Shown here: positions 41,484-49,533 of the stretch, piece by piece
Layout of the letters: every line of letters begins with the position of its first letter
Numbering within the stretch: the stretch's first letter is position 1
From: Pseudomonas sp. C1C7
GTDB lineage: Bacteria > Pseudomonadota > Gammaproteobacteria > Pseudomonadales > Pseudomonadaceae
DNA: 64,000 nt
Assembly: GCF_013359595.1 (NCBI RefSeq)
Contig: NZ_JABFMP010000028.1
Coordinates: 1 to 64,000, forward strand
Reading direction: 5' to 3'
The notes under the pieces: model-generated
The model's database searches: none
What the model saw: only the letters and a program-made list of their open reading frames with translations
Told to the model about the DNA's origin: nothing
Translations under genes and position numbers: made by a program

Positions 41484-42092
41484 TTACTTGATGAAGCGAA
41501 CCTGGGCGTTGATCTTCTCGATCACCGCGCCCTTGCGCTCGTTGAAGCGGGCCTTGTTCTGTTCGAACAGGTTATTGCCCTTGGTGTCGATGGAGATGAT
41601 CAGCGGGCCGAACTCGCGGACGCGGTTGACCCACAGGGTCTCCGGCATGCCGAGGTCCTGCCATTCGGCGCGCTCGATCTCTTCGACCTGGGTGGCGGCC
41701 AGCACCGCGCAGCCGCCGGGGAACACGGCGTGCACCGCCTTGTTCTCAAGGCAGCCGGTGGTGGTCTCCGGGCCCATGCCGCCCTTGCCGACGATCAGTT
41801 TCACGCCGGTTTCCTCGATGAATTGCTTCTCGAATTTTTCCATGCGCATGCTGGTGGTCGGGCCGATGGAGACCATCTCGAAACTGCCGTCGTCCTTCTT
41901 GCGCACGATGGGGCCAGCGTGGAAGATCGCGCCGCCGCGCAGATCCACCGGCAATTCGCGCTTGAGTTCGATGAGGCGGCGGTGGGCCACGTCGCGACAG
42001 GTCACCAGCTGGCCGGTCAGGTAGACCACGTCTCCCACGTTGAGGTTGGCCAGGTCTTCGTCTTTGATCGGCGTGGAGAGAATCTTTTTCAC
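41484..42092 (-). CDS. ttdB: L(+)-tartrate dehydratase beta subunit (class I fumarase-type)
   Basis: The 202-residue subunit carries the swivelling beta domain of class I fumarase/tartrate dehydratase. LNVGDVVYLTGQLVTCRDVAHRRLIELKRELPVDLRGGAIFHAGPIVRK and VSIGPTTSMRMEKFEKQFIEETGVKLIVGKGGMG match the family. Length equals that of TtdB (about 201). The start is a GTG at 42092 overlapping the ttdA stop (GTGA), so translation is coupled. With TtdA it should dehydrate tartrate to oxaloacetate. Fumarase activity is the main alternative, but the neighbouring carrier and decarboxylase favour tartrate. Confidence 0.88.
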   Translation of the reverse strand: MKKILSTPIKDEDLANLNVGDVVYLTGQLVTCRDVAHRRLIELKRELPVDLRGGAIFHAGPIVRKKDDGSFEMVSIGPTTSMRMEKFEKQFIEETGVKLIVGKGGMGPETTTGCLENKAVHAVFPGGCAVLAATQVEEIERAEWQDLGMPETLWVNRVREFGPLIISIDTKGNNLFEQNKARFNERKGAVIEKINAQVRFIK

Positions 42093-42988
42093 AGTACTAC
42101 TCCTTCGTGGGAAAGGATGTCATAGGACATGTCGGCGTTGATGCGGATCTTGCCGCGACGGTGGGCCCAGCAGCCGGTGGACACGGCCACGCCGATGGTC
42201 GACGGATGGCGCGCGGAGGACTCGATGTTCACCCCCATCACGCTGCTGTTGCCGGTCAGGCCCTGTGGCCCGATGCCGATTTCGTTGAGGCCGTCTTCCA
42301 GTAGTTTTTCCATCATCGCCGCGCTTTCGTTCGGATGGCTGGAGTCCACGGGGCGCAGGATCGCCCGCTTGGACAGGCGCGCCGCGGTCTCAACCGAAGT
42401 GGACACCCCTACCCCCACCAGCAACGGCGGGCAGGCATTGACGCCCCGAGAGGTGATCACGTCGAAGACGAATTCGGTCACGCCTTCGTAGCCCTGCCCC
42501 GGCATCAGCACTTTTGCCGAACCCGGCAAGGTGCAGCCGCCGCCGGCCATGTACACGTCAACGATGGCGTAGTCGGCGTCGGGAATGATTTCCCAGTCCA
42601 GCCACGGGATTTTCGAGCCGGTGTTGGTCCCGGTGTTTTTCTCGATGAAGGTCTCCACCGCGTTGTGGCGCAGCGGGCCCTTGATGGTCGCCTCGCGGGT
42701 GGCCTCTTCAAGGATGCCCTCCAGCTCGCTCAGCAGCGGGAAGCGTGCGCCGGCGGAGATGAAGTACTGGATGACCCCGGTGTCCTGGCAGCTGGGGCGA
42801 TCCAGCTTGTCGGCGTACTCCTGGTTGTCGGCCATCGAGTCGTACACGGCGATGGCCAGCGGATTGGTTTCCGCGGCGCGCAGCTTGGCGGTTTTTTCCT
42901 TCACGTCCTTGGGCAGGCGCTTGCCAATGTAGGCAGTGAATTTGGCCATCACGTCGGTGAGCGATGAGACTGCTAGTTCTTTATCCAC
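42089..42988 (-). CDS. ttdA: L(+)-tartrate dehydratase alpha subunit (Fe-S)
   Basis: The 299-residue alpha subunit holds the 4Fe-4S cluster. The likely cysteine ligands are in DRPSCQDTGVIQYF, GGGCTLPGSAKVL and VSTGCWAHRRGKI. SSHPNESAAMMEKLLEDGLNEIGIGPQGLTGNSSVMGVNIE is also typical. The start is a GTG at 42988 with GAGGAAA 7 nt upstream. It lies 50 nt after the DctA-like gene and overlaps ttdB by 4 nt. Split alpha and beta genes of about 300 and 200 residues match tartrate dehydratase and some two-subunit fumarases. Confidence 0.9.
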   Translation of the reverse strand: MDKELAVSSLTDVMAKFTAYIGKRLPKDVKEKTAKLRAAETNPLAIAVYDSMADNQEYADKLDRPSCQDTGVIQYFISAGARFPLLSELEGILEEATREATIKGPLRHNAVETFIEKNTGTNTGSKIPWLDWEIIPDADYAIVDVYMAGGGCTLPGSAKVLMPGQGYEGVTEFVFDVITSRGVNACPPLLVGVGVSTSVETAARLSKRAILRPVDSSHPNESAAMMEKLLEDGLNEIGIGPQGLTGNSSVMGVNIESSARHPSTIGVAVSTGCWAHRRGKIRINADMSYDILSHEGVVL

Positions 42989-43038
42989 GATATTTTCCTC
43001 ACTTCATCACAAGGCAGATCTTTCGATTTTTTGGTTGT

Positions 43039-44379
43039 TCAGGAGATGGAGGCGCTGGCCTTCACTCGTACTACGGGGTCTCGCAGCGCTGACGCCTGCG
43101 ACGGTTCGGTCTCGGCCGGCGCGTGGCCATCGAGCACCTGCTGCACGCGTTCCTGGTCCAGTGCACCGACCCACTTGGCGATGGCCATGGTCCCGACCGC
43201 GTTGCCGATGGTGTTGGTGATGGCCCGGGCTTCGGACATGAAGCGGTCGACGCCCAGCAGCAGGACCATGCCGGCCACAGGGATGTTGTCCATGGTCGCC
43301 AGGGTCGCGGCCAGGGTGATGAAGCCGGAACCGGTCACCCCCGCCGAGCCCTTGGAGGTGAGCAGCAGCACGCCGAGCACGATCAACTGGTCCATCAGGG
43401 TCAGTGGCGTGTTGGTCGCCTGGGCGATGAAGATCGCTGCCATGGTGTAGTAGATGCACTGGCCGTCGGGGTTGAAGGTCAGGCCCGAAGGGATCACCAG
43501 GCCGACCACGGGCTTGGAAACACCGACCCTCTCCAGCTTGTTCATCAACTGCGGCACCACCGATTCGGAGGAACTGGTGCCCAGCACGGTGAACAGTTCT
43601 TCCTTGAGGTACTTGAGGAACTTCCACAGGTTGAAGCCGGACAGCCGGGCGATGGAGCCCAGGACGATCACCACGAAGAGAAAGCAGGTCAGGTACATGG
43701 TCGCCATGAGTTTGCCGAGCGAGACGATCGAACCCAGGCCGTATTTGCCGACGGTGAACGCCATGGCCCCGCAGGCCGCCAGCGGTGCGACCCGCATGAT
43801 CAGGCCGACGATGAAGAACATGCCGTGGGAGAACGCCTCCAGCACATCGACCATCGGTTTGCCCCGCGCTCCCAGGTGTGAAAGCGCGATGCCGAACAGG
43901 GTCGAGAACAGCAGGATCGGCAGGATCTCGTTCTTGGCGAAGGCGTCGGTGACGCTGCCGGGTATCACGTGCAACAGAAAGTCGGTGAACCCGCCGGTAT
44001 TGCTGGCGGCCGCGGCCGTGTAGGTGGAAATGCTCTTGGCGTCGAGGGTGGCGGGATCGACGTTCATGCCGTGCCCGGGCTGCACGAGGTTGACCACGAT
44101 CAGCCCCAGCACCAGGGCAAAGGTCGACAGCACTTCGAAGTAGATCAGCGCCCGGACTCCAACCCGGCCGAGTTCTTTCATGTTTTCCATTTTGGCGATG
44201 CCCAGCACCACCGTGGCGAAGATGATCGGTGCGAACACCATTTTGATGAGCTTGATGAAGGCGTCGCCTATCGGTTTCAGATCGGCGCCGACCTGAGGCC
44301 AGAACACACCGATCAACACGCCGAGGGTCACACCTATCAGCACTTGTACGTACAGCTTGCCTAGTAGTCGCTTGGCCAT
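43039..44379 (-). CDS. DctA-family dicarboxylate:cation symporter, probable tartrate carrier
   Basis: The 446-residue carrier belongs to the DAACS family: MAKRLLGKLYVQVLIGVTLGVLIGVFWP, PIGDAFIKLIKMVFAPIIFATVVLGIAKMENMKELGRVG, TSSSESVVPQLMNKLERVG and GSAGVTGSGFITLAAT are signatures. The substrate/Na site reads SGLTFNPDGQCIYYTMAAIF where C4-dicarboxylate DctA usually has a G(Y)SFNLDG-T-x-IY form. That change and its place at the head of ttdAB suggest tartrate instead of succinate. It is first gene of the minus-strand operon, divergent from a LysR regulator. Confidence 0.9.
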   Translation of the reverse strand: MAKRLLGKLYVQVLIGVTLGVLIGVFWPQVGADLKPIGDAFIKLIKMVFAPIIFATVVLGIAKMENMKELGRVGVRALIYFEVLSTFALVLGLIVVNLVQPGHGMNVDPATLDAKSISTYTAAAASNTGGFTDFLLHVIPGSVTDAFAKNEILPILLFSTLFGIALSHLGARGKPMVDVLEAFSHGMFFIVGLIMRVAPLAACGAMAFTVGKYGLGSIVSLGKLMATMYLTCFLFVVIVLGSIARLSGFNLWKFLKYLKEELFTVLGTSSSESVVPQLMNKLERVGVSKPVVGLVIPSGLTFNPDGQCIYYTMAAIFIAQATNTPLTLMDQLIVLGVLLLTSKGSAGVTGSGFITLAATLATMDNIPVAGMVLLLGVDRFMSEARAITNTIGNAVGTMAIAKWVGALDQERVQQVLDGHAPAETEPSQASALRDPVVRVKASASIS

Positions 44380-44541
44380 TGCCGTCCCCGAATTATTGTT
44401 GTGAGTCGGATTTGAGTGGCAACCGGGCTACGGCTAAATAGCCCAGATTTCTTGTGGTTAATCACGCAGGGACAAGATAATGGCTTTTAAAAAATGCTGT
44501 AATACAATCAAATTCAACTCATTATTTCCCTCAGGTTAATT

Positions 44542-45468
44542 ATGAATCCGGTATCGGAACTGGCCTTTTTCACCCAGCTCATCAGCATCGGCAGCCTTGC
44601 CGGCACGGCGCGGGAAATGAATCTGACGCCGCCCGCCGTTTCCAAGCGGCTGGTGCAAATGGAGAAGCGCCTGGGCGTGCGCCTGCTCAACCGCACCACC
44701 CGCAGCATCAGCCTGACGGCCGAAGGCGAGACCTATCTGGTCAACGCCAGGCGGATCCTGAGTGATATCGAGGAATTGGAACGGCAGGTGTCGAGCAGTC
44801 GCGCCGAACCCAAGGGCTTGCTGCGGGTGAATGCGCCCCTGGGCTTCGGGCGCACGCACGTGGGACCTGCGGTTTCGTCGTTTGCCCAGCGCTATCCCGA
44901 GGTAGAGGTGCAGTTGCATCTGACGGACCGGCCGATTCATTTGCCGGATGACGCAATCGACGTGGCGATCCGCTTCGGTGAATTGCCCGACTCCCGCCTG
45001 ATCGCCCGCAAGATCGCCGCCAACCGCCGTCGGCTCTGCGCGGCGCCCCGCTATCTGGAAGCCTTTGGTATGCCGCAATCGCCCAAGGACCTGGGAGGTC
45101 ACAACTGCATCGTGTTGCGTCAGAACGAGGCGGCGTTCGGCATCTGGCGATTGAGCCGGGGCAAGCAGTCCGAGTCAGTCAAGGTGCATGGCAGCCTGAG
45201 TACCAACGACGGCGAAGTGGCCCTGAACTGGGCGCTGGATGGCCACGGCATTCTCATGCGAGCCGAATGGAACCTGGCCAACCACCTGCGTTCCGGTCGG
45301 TTGGTGGAGGTGCTGAGTGACTACGAGACACCGCCTGCGGATATCTATGCGGTGTACCTGGAGCGGTTGAATTTGTCGGCGAAGGTGTCGTGCTTCGTCG
45401 AGCATTTGCGGGAGTATTTTCGCAGCCATGCCGATGGCCCGGGGGATAGCCTGGCGGCGTGGCAGTGA
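44542..45468 (+). CDS. LysR-family regulator of the tartrate operon
   Basis: The 308-residue regulator has an N-terminal HTH (LAFFTQLISIGSLAGTAREMNLTPPAVSKRLVQMEKRLGVRLLNRTTRSISLTAEG) and a periplasmic-binding-like effector domain (PKGLLRVNAPLGFGRTHVGPAVSSFAQRYPEVEVQLHLTDRPIHLPDDAIDVAIRFGELPDSRLIARKIA). It is of the CrgA/DmlR-type branch. In E. coli DmlR controls D-malate use, a related hydroxy acid. It diverges from the DctA-like gene across 162 nt, the classical arrangement for a LysR activator of the neighbouring operon. AGG lies 6 nt before the ATG. Confidence 0.9.
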   Translation: MNPVSELAFFTQLISIGSLAGTAREMNLTPPAVSKRLVQMEKRLGVRLLNRTTRSISLTAEGETYLVNARRILSDIEELERQVSSSRAEPKGLLRVNAPLGFGRTHVGPAVSSFAQRYPEVEVQLHLTDRPIHLPDDAIDVAIRFGELPDSRLIARKIAANRRRLCAAPRYLEAFGMPQSPKDLGGHNCIVLRQNEAAFGIWRLSRGKQSESVKVHGSLSTNDGEVALNWALDGHGILMRAEWNLANHLRSGRLVEVLSDYETPPADIYAVYLERLNLSAKVSCFVEHLREYFRSHADGPGDSLAAWQ

Positions 45469-45484
45469 GCACAACGCGGTCAAT

Positions 45485-45570
45485 TGTAGGAGCTGCCGCA
45501 GGCTGCGATCTTTTGATCCTGCTTTTAAAAACAGAATCAAAAGATCGCAGCCTTCGACAGTTCCTACAGG
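45485..45570. repeat. REP pair, class GGCTGCGATCTTTTGATC
   Basis: A long hairpin like that at 38254-38336 (tgtaggagctgccgcaggct to its partner ending cagttcctacagg). It separates the convergent LysR and pcaG genes and can act as a two-way punctuation element. Confidence 0.88.
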
Positions 45571-45592
45571 AAGCGGTCCAGCGTGATGATGA

Positions 45593-46195
45593 TCAGAAAT
45601 CGAAGAACACGGTTTCCGCTTCACCCTGGATATGAATATCGAACCGGTACGCCAGTTTCCCGTCCACCGTGCAGCGCTTGGCAATCAGGGTTTCGCGGCG
45701 GGCTGGTTGTTCGATCAGGTTCAACACCGGGTCCACTGCGTTGGCCTGTGGCTCGTCATCGAAATACAGGCGGGTGTGCAGGTGGATGTTGATGCCACGG
45801 GCAAACAGCGCGACGTTGACGTGGGAAGCCATGGGCACGCCGGCGGCATTTTTCACGACGCCGGGTTTGATGGTGTTGATCGTCCATTCACCGACGTCCG
45901 TGGTGGCGGTACGGCCAAAACTGTTGAATGGCTTGTCCAGGTCGTAATCGGTGTCGTAGACGCCGTCGTGGTTGGCTTGCCAGAGTTCCAGAAACGCATC
46001 GCGCACCAGATGGCCATTGCCGTCGTAAACGTGGCCCAGCAACAGGATGTGCTCGCCGGGCGCGCCAGGCTTGGCCATCTCGTTCCAGATTTCCTGCTCC
46101 CGTGGCGGGTTGCCGGCCGCTTCCAGCGCCAGGCCGATGTGCACGTAGGGGCCAGCGGTTTGCGATGGGGTTTCAGGCAGAAGTTGAACGGGCAT
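45593..46195 (-). CDS. pcaG: Protocatechuate 3,4-dioxygenase alpha subunit
   Basis: The 200-residue alpha subunit pairs with PcaH to cleave protocatechuate between its hydroxyls, giving beta-carboxy-cis,cis-muconate. LLPETPSQTAGPYVHIGLALEAAGNP is the standard opening. HVYDGNGHLVRDAFLELWQANHDGVYDTDYDLDKPFNSFGRTATTDVGEWTINTIKPGVV and the HVNVALFARGINIHLHTRLYFDDEP stretch match the family; the alpha chain does not bind iron. ATG at 46195 follows GAGGAGG at 7 nt. It lies 12 nt after pcaH. Confidence 0.96.
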   Translation of the reverse strand: MPVQLLPETPSQTAGPYVHIGLALEAAGNPPREQEIWNEMAKPGAPGEHILLLGHVYDGNGHLVRDAFLELWQANHDGVYDTDYDLDKPFNSFGRTATTDVGEWTINTIKPGVVKNAAGVPMASHVNVALFARGINIHLHTRLYFDDEPQANAVDPVLNLIEQPARRETLIAKRCTVDGKLAYRFDIHIQGEAETVFFDF

Positions 46196-46207
46196 GCGCA
46201 GGCCTCC

Positions 46208-46927
46208 TCAGCAGTTTTCGAAGTGGGTCTTGCGCTGGCCGCGCAGGACGATGTCAAAACGATAAGCCAGGCAATCCATTGGATTGGCCATGCTCATGTC
46301 GAGCTTTGCAATCAGGCTCTGCACCGCTTCCGGATTAGCGATCGACTTGACGATCGGGCACATCGGGATGAGCGGATCACCTTCGAAATACAGCTGGGTA
46401 ATCAGGCGCGTGGCAATGGACGGGCCACTGATCGAGACATGGATATGCGCCGGGCGCCAGTCGTTGGGGCCGTTGCGCCATGGGTACGGACCGGGTTTGA
46501 CGGTGCGGAAGCTGTAGTTGCCGTCGCGGTCGGTCAGTGCACGGCCGACACCACCGAAGTTGGGGTCCAGCGGCGCCAGGTAGCTGTCCTTCTTGTGGCG
46601 GTAACGGCCGCCGGCATTGGCCTGCCACATTTCCACCAGGGTGTGGGGAATCGGTTTGCCGTACTGATCGCAGACGCGGCCGGCAACGATGATGCGCTCG
46701 CCAACAGGCAGGCCGCCGTTGTTGAAGTTCAACAGCAGATCGTTGTCGTAACGGCCCATCTTCAGATGGGAAAAATCCGGGCCGCCGCTTTCGGACACCG
46801 ATTGTGGAATGCTCACCAGCGCCTGGCGCGGCGAACGCAGGATCGAAGTCTTGTAGTCAGGGGTCAGGGCTTTGGGATGCCAATTACGGTCACGAATGGC
46901 GAAGCGGCTGTCGGGCGCATCAGACAT
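46208..46927 (-). CDS. pcaH: Protocatechuate 3,4-dioxygenase beta subunit (Fe(III))
   Basis: The 239-residue beta subunit carries the non-haem ferric iron. Likely ligands are Tyr in RYRHKKDSYLAP, Tyr in GPYPWRNGPNDW, and two His in RPAHIHVSISGP, as in known PcaH. GRVCDQYGKPIPHTLVEMWQANAGGRY is the intradiol dioxygenase signature. Length is that of Pseudomonas PcaH. ATG at 46927 has AGGA 9 nt upstream; an 18-residue longer frame is not conserved. A PcaQ-type palindrome lies about 110-135 nt upstream, and pcaQ precedes it in the same direction. Confidence 0.96.
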   Translation of the reverse strand: MSDAPDSRFAIRDRNWHPKALTPDYKTSILRSPRQALVSIPQSVSESGGPDFSHLKMGRYDNDLLLNFNNGGLPVGERIIVAGRVCDQYGKPIPHTLVEMWQANAGGRYRHKKDSYLAPLDPNFGGVGRALTDRDGNYSFRTVKPGPYPWRNGPNDWRPAHIHVSISGPSIATRLITQLYFEGDPLIPMCPIVKSIANPEAVQSLIAKLDMSMANPMDCLAYRFDIVLRGQRKTHFENC

Positions 46928-47037
46928 GTCGATTGTCCTGTTGTTATGGTGGTTCGGAGGCAGGCACTGCACGGGCAGCAACTCGTGGCCTCAGTGTCCC
47001 CCCGCGCGCCCTCGTGCGAAAGTGAAAAAATCGCCCC

Positions 47038-47063
47038 TATCCATAACCATATGGTTATGGATA
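47038..47063. promoter_or_regulatory. 26-bp perfect palindrome, PcaQ operator (ATAACC-N4-GGTTAT)
   Basis: A perfect 13+13 palindrome centred between 47050 and 47051 contains ATAACC-ATAT-GGTTAT. This matches the ATAACC-N4-GGTTA motif reported for PcaQ of Sinorhizobium. It sits upstream of pcaH and overlaps the last two codons and stop of pcaQ. It should be the activator site for pcaHG. Confidence 0.8.
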
Positions 47064-47984
47064 CTGCCCTTCGCGGTACTCTCGCCCGACCTCGCGCAGG
47101 GCCTCCACACACCACTGCGCCGCGGCCGATACCGGCGACGCGGGATTGCTGCATACCCCTACCGACCCGCCGGGTTCGCGCATCCCCAGATCCAGTTCCT
47201 GCAACTCACCTTGCCGCAAGTCCTGCCGGACCGCGTCATAAGGCGCGACCCAGATGGCCTGGCTGCATTGCACATAACGCCGGCTCAGGGCCACAGACAG
47301 GGTTTCCAGGCGTTGCCGTGATGGCGTGATCCCGTGCTGCACGAACAGGCTGTCGGCGAACTTGCGGATCGTGGTCCCGGCCGACGGCAGAATCAGCGGG
47401 TATTTTTCGAGGTTCTTGCGCCCCAGTGGATCGGTGAGCGCCGGATGACCCGCGCGCACCACCAGGGTCATGGATTCACTGTAGAGATGTTCGAACGTCA
47501 GCCCGGAAATCAACGGGCTGTCGGTCATCCGTCCCACCACCAGGTCCAGCTCGCCGACTCGCAGTTGCGAGAGCAGATAGGCACTGGGGCCGGTCATGAT
47601 GCTGACGACCAATGAGGGATGACGTTCGTGCAGGCGGCGGACGACTTCGGGCACCAGCAGGCTTTCGACGGTGGACAGCACGCCGACCTGGACGGTCACC
47701 GGCTCATGCTGGCCGGAGCGCAAACTGTTCACTCCTTCACGCAACGATTGCACGCTCGGCCCCGCATACCCCAGAAAGGCCGCGCCCGCCTCGGTCAGCG
47801 TCGCGCCCTTTTTGCCCCGCTCGAACAGGGTCGCCTCCAGCAGGGTCTCCAGTTCCTTCAGGGTCTTGGACAGCGCCGGCTGGCTGATCGCCAACTTGTC
47901 CGCCGCCCGCGCCAGACTGCCCTGGCGCGCCACCTCAAGAAAACACACCAGATGACGGAATTTGATTCGGGTATCGATGTTCAA
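47055..47984 (-). CDS. pcaQ: LysR-family activator of protocatechuate degradation, PcaQ
   Basis: The 309-residue LysR regulator opens with NIDTRIKFRHLVCFLEVARQGSLARAADKLAISQPALSKTLKELETLLEATLFERGKKGATLTEAGAAFL, typical of PcaQ. The effector domain includes VTVQVGVLSTVESLLVPEVVRRLHERHPSLVVSIMTGPSAYLLSQLRVGELDLVVGRM. No ATG fits this N-terminus; a TTG at 47984 with AGGCAGAG upstream is the best start. The ATG-led extension to 48161 is read out of a REP and is not credible. It is first in a pcaQ-pcaH-pcaG run; its 3' end overlaps the operator palindrome. Confidence 0.9.
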   Translation of the reverse strand: MNIDTRIKFRHLVCFLEVARQGSLARAADKLAISQPALSKTLKELETLLEATLFERGKKGATLTEAGAAFLGYAGPSVQSLREGVNSLRSGQHEPVTVQVGVLSTVESLLVPEVVRRLHERHPSLVVSIMTGPSAYLLSQLRVGELDLVVGRMTDSPLISGLTFEHLYSESMTLVVRAGHPALTDPLGRKNLEKYPLILPSAGTTIRKFADSLFVQHGITPSRQRLETLSVALSRRYVQCSQAIWVAPYDAVRQDLRQGELQELDLGMREPGGSVGVCSNPASPVSAAAQWCVEALREVGREYREGQYP

Positions 47985-48103
47985 TCGGGTCGCTCTGCCT
48001 TTGGGATGACATCCATCAGTACTGGATGAGAAGCGTTGGGGGTCGACAAAGCATGACCGATTATTCCCGCGAATGCCCGTTCTGTGGTTGCCAACCCAAA
48101 TCA

Positions 48104-48190
48104 CTGTAGGAGCTGCCGAAGGCTGCGATCTTTTGATCTTGACCTTAAAAAACAAAATCAAAAGATGGCAGCCTTCGGCAGCTCCTGCAG
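48104..48190. repeat. REP pair, class GGCTGCGATCTTTTGATC
   Basis: A long hairpin (ctgtaggagctgccgaaggc to cggcagctcctgcagg) with one substitution in the lower arm (GATGGCAG). It lies between the pcaQ promoter and the 3' end of the reductase gene; a single unit of the other class follows at about 48206. Confidence 0.88.
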
Positions 48191-48224
48191 GGAATCGCGG
48201 TCAACTGTGGGAGCGAGCAAGTTT

Positions 48225-49322
48225 TCAGGACGACGTCGGGTAGTCGGTGTAACCCTCTGCACCACCGCCATAGAAGGTATTGCGATCCGGCTCCGCCAGC
48301 GGTTTGTTCAGCCGTAGCCTTTGCACCAGATCCGGATTGCTGATGAACGGCCGCCCGAACGCCACCATGTCGGCATGACCCGAGGCAACGGCGTCCAGGG
48401 CCATTTGGCGGTCGTAGCTGTTGTTGGCGATGTAGCGACCGCCGTAGGTTTCATGCAGCGCCTTGAAGTCGAAGCCGCTGGCCTCGTTTTCGCCTTGGGT
48501 CTGGCCTTCGACGCAGTGAAGGTAAGCCAGTCCCAGTTTTCCAAGCTGCTCGACAAAGTAGCCATAGGTCGCCTGCGGATTGCTGTCCAGCGGCGTGTCG
48601 CCGACCGCACGGGTGATGGGCGACAGCCTCACGCCCACCCGGTCCGCACCCCAGATCTGCGCGACGGCCCGCACCACTTCCAGAGGGAAGCGAATGCGGT
48701 TTTCCACCGAGCCGCCGAACTGGTCGGTGCGCTGATTGGTGCTGTCGCGAATGAATTGCTCGAGCAGATAACAGTTGGCCGCATGCACCTCGACGCCATC
48801 GAATCCGGCATCCTTGGCGCAGCGTGCGGCGTTCTTGTAATCCTCAAGAATCAGCGCAATCTCCTCGGTGCGCAGCGCGCGAGGCATGGACGGCGTGTCC
48901 AGGGTCTGAGATTCGAGAAACACCACCTCCCCCGCCTGGATAGCCGAAGGGGCCACCGGAGCGGCGCCATTCTCCTGCAGACTCACATGGGACATCCGCC
49001 CCACATGCCACAGTTGACAGACGATCTTGCCACCCGCCTCATGCACCGCATCGGTGACACGCCGCCAGGCGGCCACGTGCTCGGGGGTATAGATGCTCGG
49101 CGTAAAGGCATAGCCACGGCCCTGTCGGGAGATGTTGGTGGCTTCCGAGATGATCAGACCGGCGCTCGCCCGCTGTCGGTAATACTCAATCGCCAGCGGC
49201 GTATGCACGCCGTCCATCGTCGCCCGCGAGCGTGTCAGCGGCGCCATGGCGACCCGGTTGGCCACCTGGATGGCGCCGATCGACAGCGGTGAGAAGAGAT
49301 CGGATTGTTGGTTTTCGGACAT
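48225..49322 (-). CDS. Old yellow enzyme family alkene/nitroester reductase (XenB/NemA-like)
   Basis: The 365-residue FMN enzyme reduces activated C=C bonds, quinones, nitroaromatics or nitrate esters with NADPH. Motifs: FSPLSIGAIQVANRVAMAPLTRSRATMDGVHTPLAIEYYRQRASAGLIISEATNISRQGRGYAFTPSIYT, LWHVGRMSH, the active-site VHAANCYLLEQFIRDSTNQRTDQFGGSVENR and DMVAFGRPFISNPDLVQRL. The usual HGANGYL reads HAANCYL here. ATG at 49322 has GGAG upstream. No TetR-type regulator is adjacent; the 211-nt region before it (49323-49533) shows nothing I can name. Confidence 0.94.
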   Translation of the reverse strand: MSENQQSDLFSPLSIGAIQVANRVAMAPLTRSRATMDGVHTPLAIEYYRQRASAGLIISEATNISRQGRGYAFTPSIYTPEHVAAWRRVTDAVHEAGGKIVCQLWHVGRMSHVSLQENGAAPVAPSAIQAGEVVFLESQTLDTPSMPRALRTEEIALILEDYKNAARCAKDAGFDGVEVHAANCYLLEQFIRDSTNQRTDQFGGSVENRIRFPLEVVRAVAQIWGADRVGVRLSPITRAVGDTPLDSNPQATYGYFVEQLGKLGLAYLHCVEGQTQGENEASGFDFKALHETYGGRYIANNSYDRQMALDAVASGHADMVAFGRPFISNPDLVQRLRLNKPLAEPDRNTFYGGGAEGYTDYPTSS

Positions 49323-49533
49323 GGATTCTGACTCCGGATTTTCGGGTTACGGACTGTGCATGGTCTGCTCTCTCTCGGTCGCCTGCGAAAGCTCTGGCGA
49401 CCGACGGCTCCAAAAACCGATTACACATCTGCTTGGGTTTAGTGGAAATCCACATCAAGAGCCAGTTGCAGGAGCTGAAAGCGGATCAATGGCGAGCAGC
49501 AATGTTGCGCACGATGCGCCTGACCGAATGCCA

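Noticed and set aside
42089..42988. Calling ttdA/ttdB a class I fumarase
   Set aside because: Subunit split, lengths, carrier and decarboxylase neighbours favour tartrate dehydratase, though fumarase activity cannot be excluded from sequence alone.
45632..47329. 565-codon plus-strand frame across pcaG, pcaH and pcaQ
   Set aside because: The three minus-strand genes are certain; the antisense frame has no domain and no start signal.
47985..48161. N-terminal extension of pcaQ to an upstream ATG
   Set aside because: The extra residues are translated from a REP palindrome; the conserved PcaQ N-terminus begins at the TTG at 47984.
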